Below, piece after piece: positions 8,954-19,575 of a stretch of DNA of 64,000 nt (positions are counted from its first letter, which is position 1; every line of letters begins with the position of its first letter). The stretch lies in assembly GCA_000648925.1 (NCBI GenBank), contig JFHF01000001.1, positions 186,001 through 250,000 of the forward strand, read 5' to 3'. Position numbers and translations under genes: made by a program. The stretch is from Caballeronia jiangsuensis (GTDB lineage Bacteria; Pseudomonadota; Gammaproteobacteria; Burkholderiales; Burkholderiaceae). Below the pieces are notes generated by a model. It searched no databases. It saw only the letters and a program-made list of their open reading frames with translations, and had not been told where the DNA came from.

Positions 8954-9936
8954 CAGATCACCTTCTTGGAGAAGAGGTCGTGCATGTTCAGTGCGCCGAT
9001 CAAAGTGGCATCGGCGTCCACGACCAGCATCTGATTGATGCGATAGCGCTCCATCAGTTCCACGGCTTCGACCGCGAGATGATCCGGCGCGATCGTGCGC
9101 GGATTGCGGGTCATGACATCCACGAGCTTCAGCGCGCGGAAATCGCCGTCGCGCTGCAGGATGCGGCGCAGGTCGCCGTCGGTGAAAATACCGTGGACGT
9201 GACGGTTTGCGTCGATGACCGCCGTCATGCCCATGCGCTTGTCGGTGATCTGGAAGAGCGCGTCCGAAACAGTCGCGTCGAGCGATACGACCGGCACTTC
9301 GTCGCCCACGCGCATGACGTCGCGCACGTAGGTGAGAAGACGCCGCCCGAGCGCGCCGCCCGGATGCGAGCGCGCGAAGTCGTCGGGACCGAAACCGCGC
9401 GCGTCGAGCACGGCGACGGCGAGCGCGTCGCCGAGCGCCATCGCGGCGGTCGTGCTGGCCGTGGGCGCGAGATTCATCGGGCACGCTTCCTTTTCGACGC
9501 GCGCGTTGAGGTGCATGTCGGCCAATTGCGCGAGACTCGATTCGGGACGGCCGGTGATCGCGATCAGCTTCGCCCCGAGCCGCTTGATGAGCGGCAGAAT
9601 GGCAACGAGTTCCTCGGTTTCGCCCGAGTTGGACAGCGCGATGAAGATGTCGTCGGCGGTGACCATGCCGAGGTCGCCGTGGCTCGCTTCGGCGGGATGC
9701 ACGAAGAACGCGGGCGTGCCGGTGCTCGCGAGCGTCGCGGCGAATTTGCGCGCGACATGGCCCGACTTGCCGATGCCCGATACGACCACGCGGCCGCGAC
9801 AGGCGAGCAGCGTTTCGACCGCGTTCGTGAAGTTTTCGTCGAGAAGTTCGGAAAGCCCGCGAACGGCGTCGGCTTCGATCTGGATTACGTTGCGAGCCAG
9901 CGCCAGTGCCCGGTCGCCATTGATTTTCGCTATCAT
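8953..9936 (-). CDS. kdsD: Arabinose-5-phosphate isomerase KdsD
   Basis: KdsD converts ribulose-5-phosphate to arabinose-5-phosphate, the first committed step toward KDO. The 327-residue protein has an N-terminal SIS sugar-isomerase domain (VVVSGIGKSGHVARK, HPAEASHGDLG, FIALSNSGETEE) and two C-terminal CBS repeats (VRDVMRVGDEVPVV and VDVMTRNPRTIAPD). Its length is typical. It is the first gene of the kdsD-kdsC-lptCAB run, and its promoter should lie in the 160-nt divergent gap shared with the antiporter gene. Confidence 0.95.
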   Translation of the reverse strand: MIAKINGDRALALARNVIQIEADAVRGLSELLDENFTNAVETLLACRGRVVVSGIGKSGHVARKFAATLASTGTPAFFVHPAEASHGDLGMVTADDIFIALSNSGETEELVAILPLIKRLGAKLIAITGRPESSLAQLADMHLNARVEKEACPMNLAPTASTTAAMALGDALAVAVLDARGFGPDDFARSHPGGALGRRLLTYVRDVMRVGDEVPVVSLDATVSDALFQITDKRMGMTAVIDANRHVHGIFTDGDLRRILQRDGDFRALKLVDVMTRNPRTIAPDHLAVEAVELMERYRINQMLVVDADATLIGALNMHDLFSKKVI

Positions 9937-10096
9937 GCGCGGAGTATAGCAAAGGCGTTTCTGAGCCGCCCCGCCGGGAGCGCGGCGCGCCGCCGCCTAT
10001 CCGCCCCCGCAAGCCCTGTCGTCAGGGGCCTTTTTAAGATGCCGGAGCGCCAGAACTACGCGCCTCGGAACACTGACGAACGAGGACGCTAGCCGG

Positions 10097-12091
10097 ATGA
10101 CCTCTCCGCTCGAAATGACGCTGTTGCTGCTGCTCTGCTCCGTGGCAGGCGTCGTCGTATTTCGCTATTTCAACCTGCCGCCGATGCTCGGCTATCTGAC
10201 GGTCGGCATCATCGTGGGACCGCACGCAGCGGGCATCGCGCCGGATTCCGACCGCGCGCAGCATCTCGCCGAATTCGGCGTCGTCTTCCTGATGTTCTCC
10301 ATCGGGCTCGAATTTTCGCTTTCCAAGCTGCGCTCGATGCGCCGCATCGTGTTCGGGCTCGGCGCGAGTCAGGTCGCGGCGACCATCGCGCTCGCGCTGA
10401 TCTTCGGCTGGATCGCCAATTTCTGGATGGAAATGTCGTGGCAGGCGAGCTTCGCGCTCGGCGGCGCGATGTCGATGTCCTCCACCGCCATCGTCAGCAA
10501 GCTGCTCGCGGAGCGGCTCGAACTCGAATCGGAGCATGGCCGCAACATCTTCGGCGTGCTGCTGTTCCAGGATCTGGCGGTCGTGCCGCTGCTCATCATC
10601 ATCGCGGCCTTCGGTAACGGCAATTCGTCGCAGCTCGCGATGTGGCTCGGCATCGCGGCGGTGAAGATCGTCGTCGCGTTGACGGTCCTGCTCTTCATCG
10701 GGCAGAAGTTCATGACGCGCTGGTTCGATCTCGTCGCGCGGCGCCGCTCGCAAGAGCTGTTCATGCTGAACCTGCTGCTGGTGACGCTGGGCGCGGCGTT
10801 CATCACCGACAAGTTCGGTCTGTCGCTCGCGCTCGGCGCGTTCATCGCGGGGATGCTGATCGCCGAGACGCCGTATCGGCATCAGGTGGAAGAGGACATC
10901 AAGCCGTTTCGCGACGTGCTGCTCGGTCTCTTCTTCGTGACCACCGGCATGCTGCTGAATCCGCGCGTGATCTGGGAACATCCGCTGCTCGTGCTCGGCT
11001 TTTTCGTCGTGCCGATCCTGCTCAAGGCCGTGATGATCACCGGTCTCGCGCGTGCGTTCGGCGCGGCGCCGGGCGTCGCGATGCGCACGGGCCTCGGTCT
11101 CGCCCAGGCGGGCGAATTCGGTTTCGTGTTGCTGAACCTGATCCTCGATTCGCATCTCGTCAACTCGACAATCCTGCAGGCGATTCTCTCCGCGATGCTG
11201 CTCTCGATGCTCGCCGCGCCGTTCATCATCCAGAACGCGGACCGGATCGTGCTGCGGCTGTCATCGACGGAATGGATGCTGCAATCGCTGCAGATGACGA
11301 AGATCGCAACGCAGAGCCTCAAGCAGAGCGGCCACGTGATCATCTGCGGTTACGGCCGCGCGGGGCAGAACCTCGCGCGCATGCTGGAGCAGGAAGGCAT
11401 TTCCTATGTCGCGCTGGATCTGGACCCGGATCGCGTTGCGGCGGCCGCGGCGGCGGGCGAATCGGTCGTGTTCGGCGATGCCGGGCGGCGCGAGTCGCTG
11501 CTCGCGGCGGGGCTGCATCGCGCGGCGACCGTGGCGATCACCTACGCAAACACGCCGTCCGCGCTGCGCGTGCTGCACAACATCCACGAACTCGCGCCGA
11601 CCTTGCCCGTGATCGTGCGTACGGTCGATGACGCCGATCTCGAAAAGCTCACCGCCGCCGGTGCGACGGAAGTGATTCCGGAGATCGTCGAAGGCAGTTT
11701 GATGCTCGCGTCGCACACGCTCGTGCTGATGGGCGTGCCGATGCGGCGCGTCGTGCGGCGCGTCGAGGAAATGCGCGACGCGCGCTACAGCCTCTTGCGC
11801 GGCTACTTCCACGGCGCCGACGATGTCGACGACGACGATGGCCACGAGCAGGTGCGGCTACAATCCGTACCGATCGACGCGAATTCCGAAGCCGTCGGGC
11901 ATTCGCTCGACGATCTCGGACTCGTCGGCAATGGAGTCGAGGTGACCGCGATCCGGCGCCACGGCATCCGGGGCGTCGAACCCGACCCCGAAACCAAGCT
12001 GCGCGCGAACGATATCGTCGTGCTGCGCGGCCTGCCCGAAGTGCTCGCGCAAGCCGAGGAACGGCTTTCGCGCAACCGCCGGGCGGCGTAG
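10097..12091 (+). CDS. CPA2-family monovalent cation:proton antiporter (KefB/YbaL type)
   Basis: This 664-residue inner-membrane protein has an N-terminal Na+/H+ exchanger fold of about 12 helices. It includes GVVFLMFSIGLEFSLSKLRS and GAMSMSSTAIVSKLLAERL, both diagnostic for CPA2 carriers. A TrkA-N (RCK) Rossmann domain with GYGRAGQNLARML follows at about residue 410, and a TrkA-C domain lies near the end (about 570-655). It probably exports K+ or exchanges K+/Na+ for protons. The TrkA-C domain makes it closer to YbaL/KefX-type than to glutathione-gated KefB/KefC. It is divergent from kdsD, and apt follows after 60 nt. Confidence 0.88.
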   Translation: MTSPLEMTLLLLLCSVAGVVVFRYFNLPPMLGYLTVGIIVGPHAAGIAPDSDRAQHLAEFGVVFLMFSIGLEFSLSKLRSMRRIVFGLGASQVAATIALALIFGWIANFWMEMSWQASFALGGAMSMSSTAIVSKLLAERLELESEHGRNIFGVLLFQDLAVVPLLIIIAAFGNGNSSQLAMWLGIAAVKIVVALTVLLFIGQKFMTRWFDLVARRRSQELFMLNLLLVTLGAAFITDKFGLSLALGAFIAGMLIAETPYRHQVEEDIKPFRDVLLGLFFVTTGMLLNPRVIWEHPLLVLGFFVVPILLKAVMITGLARAFGAAPGVAMRTGLGLAQAGEFGFVLLNLILDSHLVNSTILQAILSAMLLSMLAAPFIIQNADRIVLRLSSTEWMLQSLQMTKIATQSLKQSGHVIICGYGRAGQNLARMLEQEGISYVALDLDPDRVAAAAAAGESVVFGDAGRRESLLAAGLHRAATVAITYANTPSALRVLHNIHELAPTLPVIVRTVDDADLEKLTAAGATEVIPEIVEGSLMLASHTLVLMGVPMRRVVRRVEEMRDARYSLLRGYFHGADDVDDDDGHEQVRLQSVPIDANSEAVGHSLDDLGLVGNGVEVTAIRRHGIRGVEPDPETKLRANDIVVLRGLPEVLAQAEERLSRNRRAA

Positions 12092-12151
12092 TCATCCTCT
12101 TTTGTCATTAAGGCGAACGCGCGGCCTCACGGCGCGGACTCCGGAGAAGTC

Positions 12152-12718
12152 ATGTCCATTACCCCTTCGAACGCCCAGCTCGACGCCGCGCGTTTCATCA
12201 AGGAGCGCGTGCGCACCGTCGAGAACTGGCCGCAGCCCGGCGTGCAGTTCCGCGACATCACGACGATCCTGCAAGACCGACGCGCGCTGCGCATGCTCAT
12301 CGACCTGTTCGTGCAGCGCTATATCGACGAGAACGTCAATGTGATCGCCGGCATGGATGCGCGCGGCTTCATCATCGGGCCGATTCTCGCGTACGAGCTG
12401 AGTCTCGGCTTCGTGCCGATCCGGAAGAAGGGCAAGCTGCCATACAAGACGCTCTCGCAGTCGTACGACCTGGAGTACGGCAGCGCGACCGTCGAGATTC
12501 ACGAGGATGCGTGCAAGCCGGGCGATCGCGTGGTGATCGTCGATGATCTGGTCGCGACAGGCGGCACGATGATGGCCGGCAAGATTCTGCTGGAGCGGCT
12601 CGGCGCGGAAGTGGTGGAGGCGGCCGCGATCATCGATCTGCCCGATCTCGGCGGCTCGAAGCTGCTGCGCGCGAACGGCGTGCCGCTCTATACCGTGTGC
12701 GAATTCGGCGGACATTGA
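12152..12718 (+). CDS. apt: Adenine phosphoribosyltransferase
   Basis: Apt salvages adenine to AMP using PRPP. The 188-residue protein has the PRPP-binding loop [14 protein letters not shown] at residues 127-140, the N-terminal [12 protein letters not shown] segment and the flexible-loop region [17 protein letters not shown]. These are all typical of bacterial Apt. The ATG at 12152 follows a GGAGAA ribosome site. The next gene starts one base after the stop, so the pair is probably cotranscribed. Confidence 0.95.
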   Translation: MSITPSNAQLDAARFIKERVRTVENWPQPGVQFRDITTILQDRRALRMLIDLFVQRYIDENVNVIAGMDARGFIIGPILAYELSLGFVPIRKKGKLPYKTLSQSYDLEYGSATVEIHEDACKPGDRVVIVDDLVATGGTMMAGKILLERLGAEVVEAAAIIDLPDLGGSKLLRANGVPLYTVCEFGGH

Positions 12719-12719
12719 G

Positions 12720-13331
12720 ATGCCCAACTTTCTGCTCTTTCTGGCCGCATCGGTCGCGATCACGGTTGCGCCCGGCCCGGACAATCTGCAAGTGCTCGCG
12801 CGCGGCATTTCGCAAGGACGCCTCGCGGGCGTCGTCGCCGCGCTCGGCTTCGCGTTCGGCGTGATCTTCCATACGACGCTCGCCGCGCTCGGCATCGCGG
12901 CGCTGCTGCGTTCGTCGCCGGTCGCGTTTCATGCGGTGAAGCTCGCGGGCGCAGCGTATCTCGTCTGGATCGGCATCAAGGCGCTGCGCAGTCACGGTCT
13001 CTCGACGGCGCACGCGCGCCCGAGCCAGCCGCTTTCGACCGTGTTCCGCCAGAGCGTGATCGGCAACATGCTGAATCCGAAAGTGACGCTTTTCTTCATC
13101 GTGTTCCTGCCGCAATTCGTCGATCCGCGCGGCGCGCAAAGCGTGATGCTTCAGATGTTCGAGCTCGGCGGACTGTTCATGTTGCAGACGGTCGTCGTGT
13201 TCTCGCTCTTCGGCATCGGTGCCGGGATGATCGGCGTATGGCTGAAGCGCCGTCCGCGCGTCGGCGTGTGGCTCGACCGGCTCGCGGGCGCGACATTCAT
13301 CCTGCTGGGCGTTCGCGTCGCCTTGCGCTGA
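12720..13331 (+). CDS. LysE/RhtB-family amino-acid exporter
   Basis: This 203-residue inner-membrane protein has about six hydrophobic helices. The family N-terminus (FLLFLAASVAITVAPGPDNL) and the NMLNPKVTLFFIVFLPQF motif place it in the LysE/RhtB translocators, which export amino acids such as threonine, homoserine or lysine. The substrate cannot be told from the sequence. Its ATG is one base after the apt stop. Confidence 0.88.
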   Translation: MPNFLLFLAASVAITVAPGPDNLQVLARGISQGRLAGVVAALGFAFGVIFHTTLAALGIAALLRSSPVAFHAVKLAGAAYLVWIGIKALRSHGLSTAHARPSQPLSTVFRQSVIGNMLNPKVTLFFIVFLPQFVDPRGAQSVMLQMFELGGLFMLQTVVVFSLFGIGAGMIGVWLKRRPRVGVWLDRLAGATFILLGVRVALR

Positions 13332-13344
13332 CCGGGGTATCTGC

Positions 13345-14190
13345 ATGACGCTGCCTGCCATCAATGCCGCGCGCCATTTCGATGCCGCCGCGCACGCACC
13401 GTTCTTCATCGGCGATGAACGCGTCGGCTGGATTCGCCGCACCGACGTCGACGCGCTGCGGCGCTGGCCCGACGTCTTCGGGATCGACGAGACATCGGTT
13501 CGGCTGAACGCATCGCTCGCCGATGTGAACACGCGCAGCGCCGCGCTCGGCGCGGTCATCGGCGCGTTGTACGCGGAAGGCCGGATTCCCGGCTGGCGCG
13601 ACGAAACCTACGCGATCCGCAACGACTTCGACGCGCCGCCGCTCGCGTTCATCGAGCGTGCGGCGTCGCGCTTCTTCGGCACGATGACCTACGCGGTGCA
13701 TCTGAACGGCATCGTAAAATATCGCGATAAGGCGCCGCAATTGTGGATCGCGCGCCGCAGCGAGACGAAGGCGACCGATCCCGGCATGCTCGACAACATC
13801 GTGGCGGGCGGCATCGGCTGGGGCTTCGAACTGATGCCGACGCTCGTGAAGGAATGCTGGGAAGAGGCGGGCATGAGCGCCGGGCTCGCGCAAACCGCCG
13901 AGCGCGGCCGCACGTTCCATGTGCTGCAATCCTTGCCCGAAGGCACGCAGGCCGAGCAGATCTTCGTCTACGACGTCTCGCTGCCGCCCGATTTCGCGCC
14001 GCGCAACCAGGACGGCGAAGTCGGCGAGCATCGTCTTGCACGCATCGAAGAGGTCGCGCGCTGGATCGAGGAAGGCAAGCTCACCGTCGACGCCAGTCTC
14101 GCGACGCTCGATTGCATGCTGCGTCACCAGTGGATCGACGAAGACGCGTGCGAAGGCATCGACGCGCTCTTCGATCCGCCGCCGCTCTGA
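13345..14190 (+). CDS. NUDIX hydrolase with DUF4743 N-terminal domain
   Basis: This 281-residue protein has an N-terminal DUF4743-like domain (about 1-120) of the sort fused to NUDIX domains in Tnr3-type thiamine-related proteins. A NUDIX fold follows whose box runs through about residues 155-177 (GGIGWGFELMPTLVKECWEE). The usual arginine of the REUXEE core is replaced by lysine here. By family it hydrolyses a nucleoside diphosphate derivative, possibly an oxidised thiamine diphosphate; that is inference. It lies 13 nt after the exporter gene and 31 nt before purU. Confidence 0.82.
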   Translation: MTLPAINAARHFDAAAHAPFFIGDERVGWIRRTDVDALRRWPDVFGIDETSVRLNASLADVNTRSAALGAVIGALYAEGRIPGWRDETYAIRNDFDAPPLAFIERAASRFFGTMTYAVHLNGIVKYRDKAPQLWIARRSETKATDPGMLDNIVAGGIGWGFELMPTLVKECWEEAGMSAGLAQTAERGRTFHVLQSLPEGTQAEQIFVYDVSLPPDFAPRNQDGEVGEHRLARIEEVARWIEEGKLTVDASLATLDCMLRHQWIDEDACEGIDALFDPPPL

Positions 14191-14221
14191 ACATCAAGAA
14201 TCAAACGAACGAGGAAAGGTC

Positions 14222-15091
14222 ATGTCGACCGAACATAGTTTCTATCTGAAGTTGTCGTGCCCGGACCGGCCGGGAATCGTGCATGCCGTGTCGGGTTTCC
14301 TGTTCAACCTCGGCGCCAATATCCTCGACTCCGCGCAGTTCGGCGACAGCCGCACGGGCGAGTTCTTCATGCGCGTGCATTTTCAGCAGGTCGGCGGCGA
14401 TCCCGGTATCGACGCGCTGCGCAAGTCGTTCAGCGACCTCGCCGACGAATTCGGCATGCGCTGGGAACTGCATGACGCTTCGGTGAAGCCGCGCGTCGTC
14501 ATCATGGTGTCGAAGATCGGGCACTGTCTGAACGATCTGCTGTTCCGCTATCGCACGGGCCAGTTGCAGATCGAGATTCCGGCGATCATCTCGAATCACA
14601 AGGATTTCTATCAACTCGCCGCGAGTTACGACATTCCGTTCCATCATCTGCCGCTGCTGAAGGCGACGCCGGATGCGAAGGCCGCGCAGGAAGCGCGCGT
14701 GCTGGAAATCGTCGATCAGCACGATACCGATCTCGTCGTGCTCGCGCGTTACATGCAGATTCTGTCGGCGAACATGTGCGAGAAGCTCGCGGGCCGCGCG
14801 ATCAATATCCACCACTCGTTCCTGCCGAGCTTCAAGGGCGCGAAGCCGTACTATCAGGCGTTCGATCGCGGCGTGAAGCTGATCGGCGCGACCGCGCACT
14901 ATGTCACGTCCGATCTCGACGAAGGCCCGATCATCGAGCAGGAAGTGGAGCGGGTCGATCACAACATGACGCCGGATCAACTGACGGCGATCGGCCGCGA
15001 CGTCGAATGCGTGACGCTCGCGCGCGCGGTGAAATGGCATGCGGAGCATCGCATTCTGCTGAACGGGCACAAAACGGTCGTGTTCCGTTAA
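14222..15091 (+). CDS. purU: Formyltetrahydrofolate deformylase
   Basis: PurU hydrolyses 10-formyl-tetrahydrofolate to formate and tetrahydrofolate, balancing one-carbon pools and feeding formate to PurT. The 289-residue protein has an N-terminal ACT domain (LKLSCPDRPGIVHAVSGFLF) and a C-terminal formyltransferase-type catalytic domain. The active-site Asn/His pair is in INIHHSFLPSFKGAKPY, around residue 194. The ATG at 14222 follows AGGAAAGGTC, a good ribosome site. A strong hairpin terminator follows the stop. Confidence 0.95.
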   Translation: MSTEHSFYLKLSCPDRPGIVHAVSGFLFNLGANILDSAQFGDSRTGEFFMRVHFQQVGGDPGIDALRKSFSDLADEFGMRWELHDASVKPRVVIMVSKIGHCLNDLLFRYRTGQLQIEIPAIISNHKDFYQLAASYDIPFHHLPLLKATPDAKAAQEARVLEIVDQHDTDLVVLARYMQILSANMCEKLAGRAINIHHSFLPSFKGAKPYYQAFDRGVKLIGATAHYVTSDLDEGPIIEQEVERVDHNMTPDQLTAIGRDVECVTLARAVKWHAEHRILLNGHKTVVFR

Positions 15092-15102
15092 TCGCCCTTC
15101 AA

Positions 15103-15142
15103 AAACGAAAACGCCCGCAAGGAATTGCGGGCGTTTTCGTTT
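15103..15142. terminator. Bidirectional terminator between purU and the convergent permease gene
   Basis: This is a perfect stem of about 18 bp with a GGAA loop. Its core is ACGCCCGCAA pairing with TTGCGGGCGT, flanked by A-rich and T-rich ends on both sides. It works as an intrinsic terminator in either direction and sits between two convergent genes. Confidence 0.92.
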
Positions 15143-15159
15143 GTGGCGGCCGGATCGAA

Positions 15160-16251
15160 TCAGACGAGCCGCAGATAAATCAGCTCACGCTTGATATACG
15201 CGTAGAAAATCGGTGCGGCGATCACGCCCGGAATGCCGAATGCGGCTTCCATTGCGAGCATCGCGAGAAGCAGTTCCCACGCGCGCGCCTCGATCTGGCC
15301 GCCGATGATGCGCGCATTCAGGAAGTATTCGAGCTTGTGGATGACGATCAGGAACGCGAGCGACGCGACCGCCGTGCCGAACGACACCGACAGCGAAATC
15401 CCGACGATGATCGTATTAGAGATCAGATTGCCGATCACCGGCAGCAGCCCGACGATGAACGTCACCAGCACGAGCGTCTTGGAAAGCGGCAATCGCTCGT
15501 GAAAGACCGGCAGCGCGACGAGCAGATAAAGCGCGGTGAAGACGGCGTTGATCGCTGAAATCTTGATCTGCGCGAACACGATGCGGCGAAACGCGTCGGC
15601 GAAGCGCGACACGCGCGCGATGAGCGCCGTGGACAGCGGCAAGCGATGATGCGACGGCCGCGGCGCGCTGACCGCGATGATCGCGCCGATGATCATGCCG
15701 ATCACGATATGCCCGAAGCCGCGCGCCATCTCCTTGCCGCCTTGCTGCAGCATTTCGGCGTGCCGGTGCATCAACTCGGTAGCTTTGTCCTTCATCTGGC
15801 CGGCATCGACCGGCAGATAGTTCGCGATCCAGTCGGGCACGCGCAGGCGCGCGCTCGACGTGATCGTCATCAACTGGTCGAGCAGCTTTTGCAGGCTCGG
15901 CACGTCATGCTCGAAATGCTCGATGGTAGCGACGGTGGCGCCCGTCAGCCCGCCGACGATGATCGCGGAAATCAGCCCGACCGCAATGAGCCGGGCGCCC
16001 TTGCTCACCACGTGGCGTTCGATGACCGGCGAAATCATGTGGACGAGCTGGAACACGAGCATGCCGGCGAGAAGACCGCCCAGCAGTTTCAGATCGAGGA
16101 CCAGCCACATCGCGAAGAGCGCGAGGATATAGCTGCCGATTTCCACCGCGGACAGCTTCGGCAAGCTCATGTCGCTCGTCAGCCTGACGTGGCGTGTGGG
16201 CAGGTCCCGTACCCGCGCCTCCTCGTTGGCAGCTTCGTTGCGCTTCGGCAT
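15160..16251 (-). CDS. AI-2E/PerM-family permease
   Basis: This 363-residue integral membrane protein of the UPF0118/AI-2E transporter family has about eight hydrophobic segments. The C-terminal half carries the family features LPLSKTLVLVTFIVGLLPVIGNLISN and AMEAAFGIPGVIAAPIFYAY in pieces. Members are proposed exporters or Na+/H+ antiporters, and the substrate here is unknown. The ATG at 16251 is preferred over an internal ATG at 16170 because GGGGAAAGGAA lies just before it. A central stretch of about 100 residues (PVDAGQMKDKATELMHRHAE) is likely periplasmic and helical. Confidence 0.83.
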   Translation of the reverse strand: MPKRNEAANEEARVRDLPTRHVRLTSDMSLPKLSAVEIGSYILALFAMWLVLDLKLLGGLLAGMLVFQLVHMISPVIERHVVSKGARLIAVGLISAIIVGGLTGATVATIEHFEHDVPSLQKLLDQLMTITSSARLRVPDWIANYLPVDAGQMKDKATELMHRHAEMLQQGGKEMARGFGHIVIGMIIGAIIAVSAPRPSHHRLPLSTALIARVSRFADAFRRIVFAQIKISAINAVFTALYLLVALPVFHERLPLSKTLVLVTFIVGLLPVIGNLISNTIIVGISLSVSFGTAVASLAFLIVIHKLEYFLNARIIGGQIEARAWELLLAMLAMEAAFGIPGVIAAPIFYAYIKRELIYLRLV

Positions 16252-16360
16252 GACTGCGTTCCTTTCCCCTGCTGCGTACGACGGTTATTCGTGCCGCGAC
16301 GCGCGGCGCATTCCAACAGTCCGGCTGGCGGCGCCCGGCTACGAGGCCCGGCGCCGTGGT

Positions 16361-19234
16361 TCAGGCCGCCGATTTGGCCCGTTGCAGCAAGGGTGCCAGA
16401 TATCTGCCGGTAAAACTCGCTTTTGACTTCGCGACCTGCTCCGGCGTGCCCTGGGCGATGATCTGGCCGCCGCCCGCACCGCCTTCCGGACCGAGGTCGA
16501 TCACCCAGTCGGCGGTTTTGATCACGTCGAGATTATGCTCGATGATGACGACCGTGTTGCCCTGATCTCGCAGCCGATGGATCACTTCGAGCAGCAATGC
16601 GATATCGTGGAAGTGCAATCCGGTCGTCGGTTCGTCGAGGATATATAGCGTCCGACCGGTATCGCGCTTGCTCAGTTCCAGCGAAAGCTTCACCCGCTGG
16701 GCTTCGCCGCCCGACAGCGTGGTCGCGGACTGGCCGAGCCTGATGTAGCCGAGACCGACATCGAGCAGCGTTCTCAGCTTGCGCGCGACCACCGGGACCG
16801 CCTTGAAGAACTCGTGCGCCGCCTCGACCGTCAGATCGAGCACTTCGCTGATGTTCTTGCCCTTGTACTGGACTTCGAGCGTTTCGCGGTTGTAGCGCTT
16901 GCCGTGGCATACGTCGCAGGGCACGTAGACGTCCGGCAGGAAGTGCATTTCCACCTTCAGCACGCCGTCGCCCTGACAGGCTTCGCAGCGTCCGCCCTTC
17001 ACGTTGAACGAGAAGCGGCCTGGATCGTAGCCGCGCTCCTTGGCGGCCGGCACGCCCGCGAAGAGTTCGCGGATCGGTGTGAAGAGGCCTGTGTAGGTGG
17101 CCGGATTCGAGCGCGGCGTCCGGCCGATGGGCGATTGATCGACGGCGATCACCTTGTCGAAGTGCTCCAGACCTTCGATCGACTCGTACGGCGCAGGCTC
17201 CGTCGCCGAGCCGTACAGATGCTGCGCGACCGCGTGCTGCAACGTGTCGTTGATGAGCGTCGACTTGCCCGAGCCGGACACGCCCGTCACGCAGGTCAAA
17301 AGTCCGACAGGCAGATCCAGCGTCACGCGTTTCAGATTGTTGCCGTGCGCCTCGACGATGCGCAGCATGCGCTCGTCCGGCGCGGTACGCTCGGCGGGGT
17401 AACTGATCGTGCGCTTGCCGGACAGATACTGGCCCGTGATCGAGTTCGCGTCTTTCTGCACCTGAACCGGCGTGCCCTGCGCGACGATCAAGCCGCCATG
17501 CACGCCCGCGCCCGGTCCCATATCGACGACGTAATCCGCCATGCGAATCATGTCCTCGTCGTGCTCCACCACGATCACCGAATTGCCGATATCGCGCAGA
17601 TGCTTGAGCGTGTCGATGAGCCGGTCATTGTCGCGCTGATGCAATCCGATGGACGGCTCGTCGAGCACGTACATCACACCGGTGAGCCCGGAGCCGATCT
17701 GCGACGCGAGCCGGATGCGCTGCGCCTCGCCGCCGGAAAGCGTTTCGGCGCTACGTTCCAGCGACAGATAATCCAGCCCGACGTTGTTCAGAAACGAGAG
17801 CCGCGCGACGATTTCCTTGATCACCTTGTCGGCGATTTCACCCTTCGCGCCTTCGAGGCGCAGCGTCTGGAAATAGCCGAGCGCATCGCGCAGCGGCCAG
17901 CCGCTGATTTCGTAGATGCCGCGCGCCTGATCGTCGGCGCCGACTTTCACGAAACGCGCCTCGCGCCGCAGACGCGTGCCTTCGCAGGCCGGGCAGGGCT
18001 GATTGTTCTGGTATTTCGCGAGTTCCTCGCGCACGGCAGCGGAATCCGTCTCGCGATAGCGCCGCTCCAGATTCGGGATGATGCCTTCGAACGCATGCTC
18101 ACGAACCGACGCGCGCCCGCGCTCGTTGATGTACGAGAAGGGAATCGCCTGCTTGCCCGAGCCGTACAGGAGGATCTTGCGCACTTTCTCGGGCAGGTCC
18201 TCGAACGGCGCGTCGATCTCGAACTCATAAAACGCCGCGAGACTCTGCAGCATCTGGAAATAGAACTGGTTGCGCCGGTCCCAGCCCTTCACCGCGCCCG
18301 CCGCGAGCGACAGCGACGGATGCGCGACCACGCGCTTCGGATCGAAGAACGTGATCTGGCCGAGGCCATCGCACTCGGGGCACGCGCCCATCGGATTGTT
18401 GAACGAGAAAAGACGCGGCTCCAGTTCCGGCAGCGAATACGAGCAAATCGGGCACGCGAACTTCGAGCTGAAGAGCTTTTCCTTGTCCGTGTCCATTTCG
18501 AGCGCGATCGCGCGGCCATCGGCAAGACGCAGCGCGGTTTCGAACGATTCCGCCAGGCGCTGCTTCATGTCCGGCCGCACCTTCAGCCGGTCGATCACGA
18601 TGTCGATCGTGTGTTTGTCGTTCTTCTTGAGCTTCGGCAGCGAATCGACTTCGTAGATTTTCGCGACGCCTTCGTTCGCCGTGCCGCCGCCCGAGCGGAT
18701 GCGAAAACGGATGAAACCCTGCGCCTGCATTTCCTCGAACAGTTCGACGTGCTCGCCCTTGCGATCCGCCACCACCGGCGCGAGGATCATCAGCTTGGTT
18801 TCTTCGGGCAGCGCGAGCGCGGCATCGACCATTTGCGAGACGCTTTGCGCTTCCAGCGGAATCAGATGATCCGGGCAGTAAGGCGTACCGACGCGCGCGT
18901 ACAAAAGACGCAAATAGTCGTGGATTTCCGTGACGGTGCCGACGGTCGAGCGCGGATTGTGCGACGTGGCTTTCTGCTCGATCGAAATGGCGGGCGACAG
19001 ACCTTCGATCAGATCGACGTCCGGTTTTTCCATCAACTGCAAAAATTGCCGCGCATACGCCGAAAGGCTTTCCACGTAACGGCGCTGGCCTTCCGCATAA
19101 AGGGTGTCGAACGCGAGCGACGACTTGCCCGACCCGGACAGCCCCGTGATCACGATCAGCTTGTGGCGCGGCAAGTCGAGATTGACGTTCTTCAGATTGT
19201 GGGTGCGAGCCCCACGAATACGAATTTCTTCCAC
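16361..19234 (-). CDS. uvrA: Excinuclease ABC subunit A
   Basis: UvrA is the damage-recognition ATPase of nucleotide excision repair and loads UvrB. The 957-residue protein has two ABC modules. The first has Walker [10 protein letters not shown] at residues 31-39 and signature [19 protein letters not shown]. The second has GVSGSGKST and [16 protein letters not shown]. Both zinc modules are present: CPIC...CPEC in the first half and CEAC...CDVC in the second. Its length is normal. I looked for a CTGT-N8-ACAG SOS box in the upstream gap and found none, so LexA control is not evident. Confidence 0.97.
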   Translation of the reverse strand: MEEIRIRGARTHNLKNVNLDLPRHKLIVITGLSGSGKSSLAFDTLYAEGQRRYVESLSAYARQFLQLMEKPDVDLIEGLSPAISIEQKATSHNPRSTVGTVTEIHDYLRLLYARVGTPYCPDHLIPLEAQSVSQMVDAALALPEETKLMILAPVVADRKGEHVELFEEMQAQGFIRFRIRSGGGTANEGVAKIYEVDSLPKLKKNDKHTIDIVIDRLKVRPDMKQRLAESFETALRLADGRAIALEMDTDKEKLFSSKFACPICSYSLPELEPRLFSFNNPMGACPECDGLGQITFFDPKRVVAHPSLSLAAGAVKGWDRRNQFYFQMLQSLAAFYEFEIDAPFEDLPEKVRKILLYGSGKQAIPFSYINERGRASVREHAFEGIIPNLERRYRETDSAAVREELAKYQNNQPCPACEGTRLRREARFVKVGADDQARGIYEISGWPLRDALGYFQTLRLEGAKGEIADKVIKEIVARLSFLNNVGLDYLSLERSAETLSGGEAQRIRLASQIGSGLTGVMYVLDEPSIGLHQRDNDRLIDTLKHLRDIGNSVIVVEHDEDMIRMADYVVDMGPGAGVHGGLIVAQGTPVQVQKDANSITGQYLSGKRTISYPAERTAPDERMLRIVEAHGNNLKRVTLDLPVGLLTCVTGVSGSGKSTLINDTLQHAVAQHLYGSATEPAPYESIEGLEHFDKVIAVDQSPIGRTPRSNPATYTGLFTPIRELFAGVPAAKERGYDPGRFSFNVKGGRCEACQGDGVLKVEMHFLPDVYVPCDVCHGKRYNRETLEVQYKGKNISEVLDLTVEAAHEFFKAVPVVARKLRTLLDVGLGYIRLGQSATTLSGGEAQRVKLSLELSKRDTGRTLYILDEPTTGLHFHDIALLLEVIHRLRDQGNTVVIIEHNLDVIKTADWVIDLGPEGGAGGGQIIAQGTPEQVAKSKASFTGRYLAPLLQRAKSAA

Positions 19235-19575
19235 GAGTTCGTTCCGGCGTTTTTCGGGTGCTTTCGGATGTTTTCAGCGGCGCTTTCATCTGCACGGACG
19301 GGCCATACAGCCATTGCCGGGCGGAAAGAGAGAGGGCCAAACCTGCTACTATAACGACTTTTAAAGGGCGCAGCTCCCGGGCCCAAGGGCCCGATGCACG
19401 CCAATCGGCCGGCGCGGGGACTTGCCGGCCATCTGCGGGGCGAGCGCCGGCGCGACGAGCTGTACGCGCACACGATGCGTTCCATATAGTGCCGTTTCGA
19501 GCAAGAACAAGGCGACCGCGCCTGGCTGCGCCGCAGGCCAGGCCATACGCGACCCTCATCCTTTTCCCGTTTCTG
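19235..19575. promoter_or_regulatory. Divergent promoter region of uvrA and the MFS gene
   Basis: This gap of 341 nt lies between divergently transcribed genes and holds no convincing gene. It must contain both promoters. A TATAAC hexamer near 19350 is the only sequence resembling a -10 element that I noticed. Several GC-rich inverted stretches lie around 19372-19400 (AGCTCCCGGGCCCAAGGGCC). Confidence 0.4.

Noticed and set aside
8414..10012. Single 532-codon frame running through kdsC and upstream
   Set aside because: Only the last 179 codons are KdsC. The upstream part is an out-of-frame shadow of kdsD.
16814..19354. Plus-strand open frame of 846 codons opposite uvrA
   Set aside because: Antisense shadow of a highly conserved gene, with composition rich in Arg, His and Ala and no recognisable domain.
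19235..19575. SOS (LexA) box for uvrA
   Set aside because: I searched for CTGT-N8-ACAG by eye and found only CTG...CAG pairs with the wrong spacing near 19290-19312.
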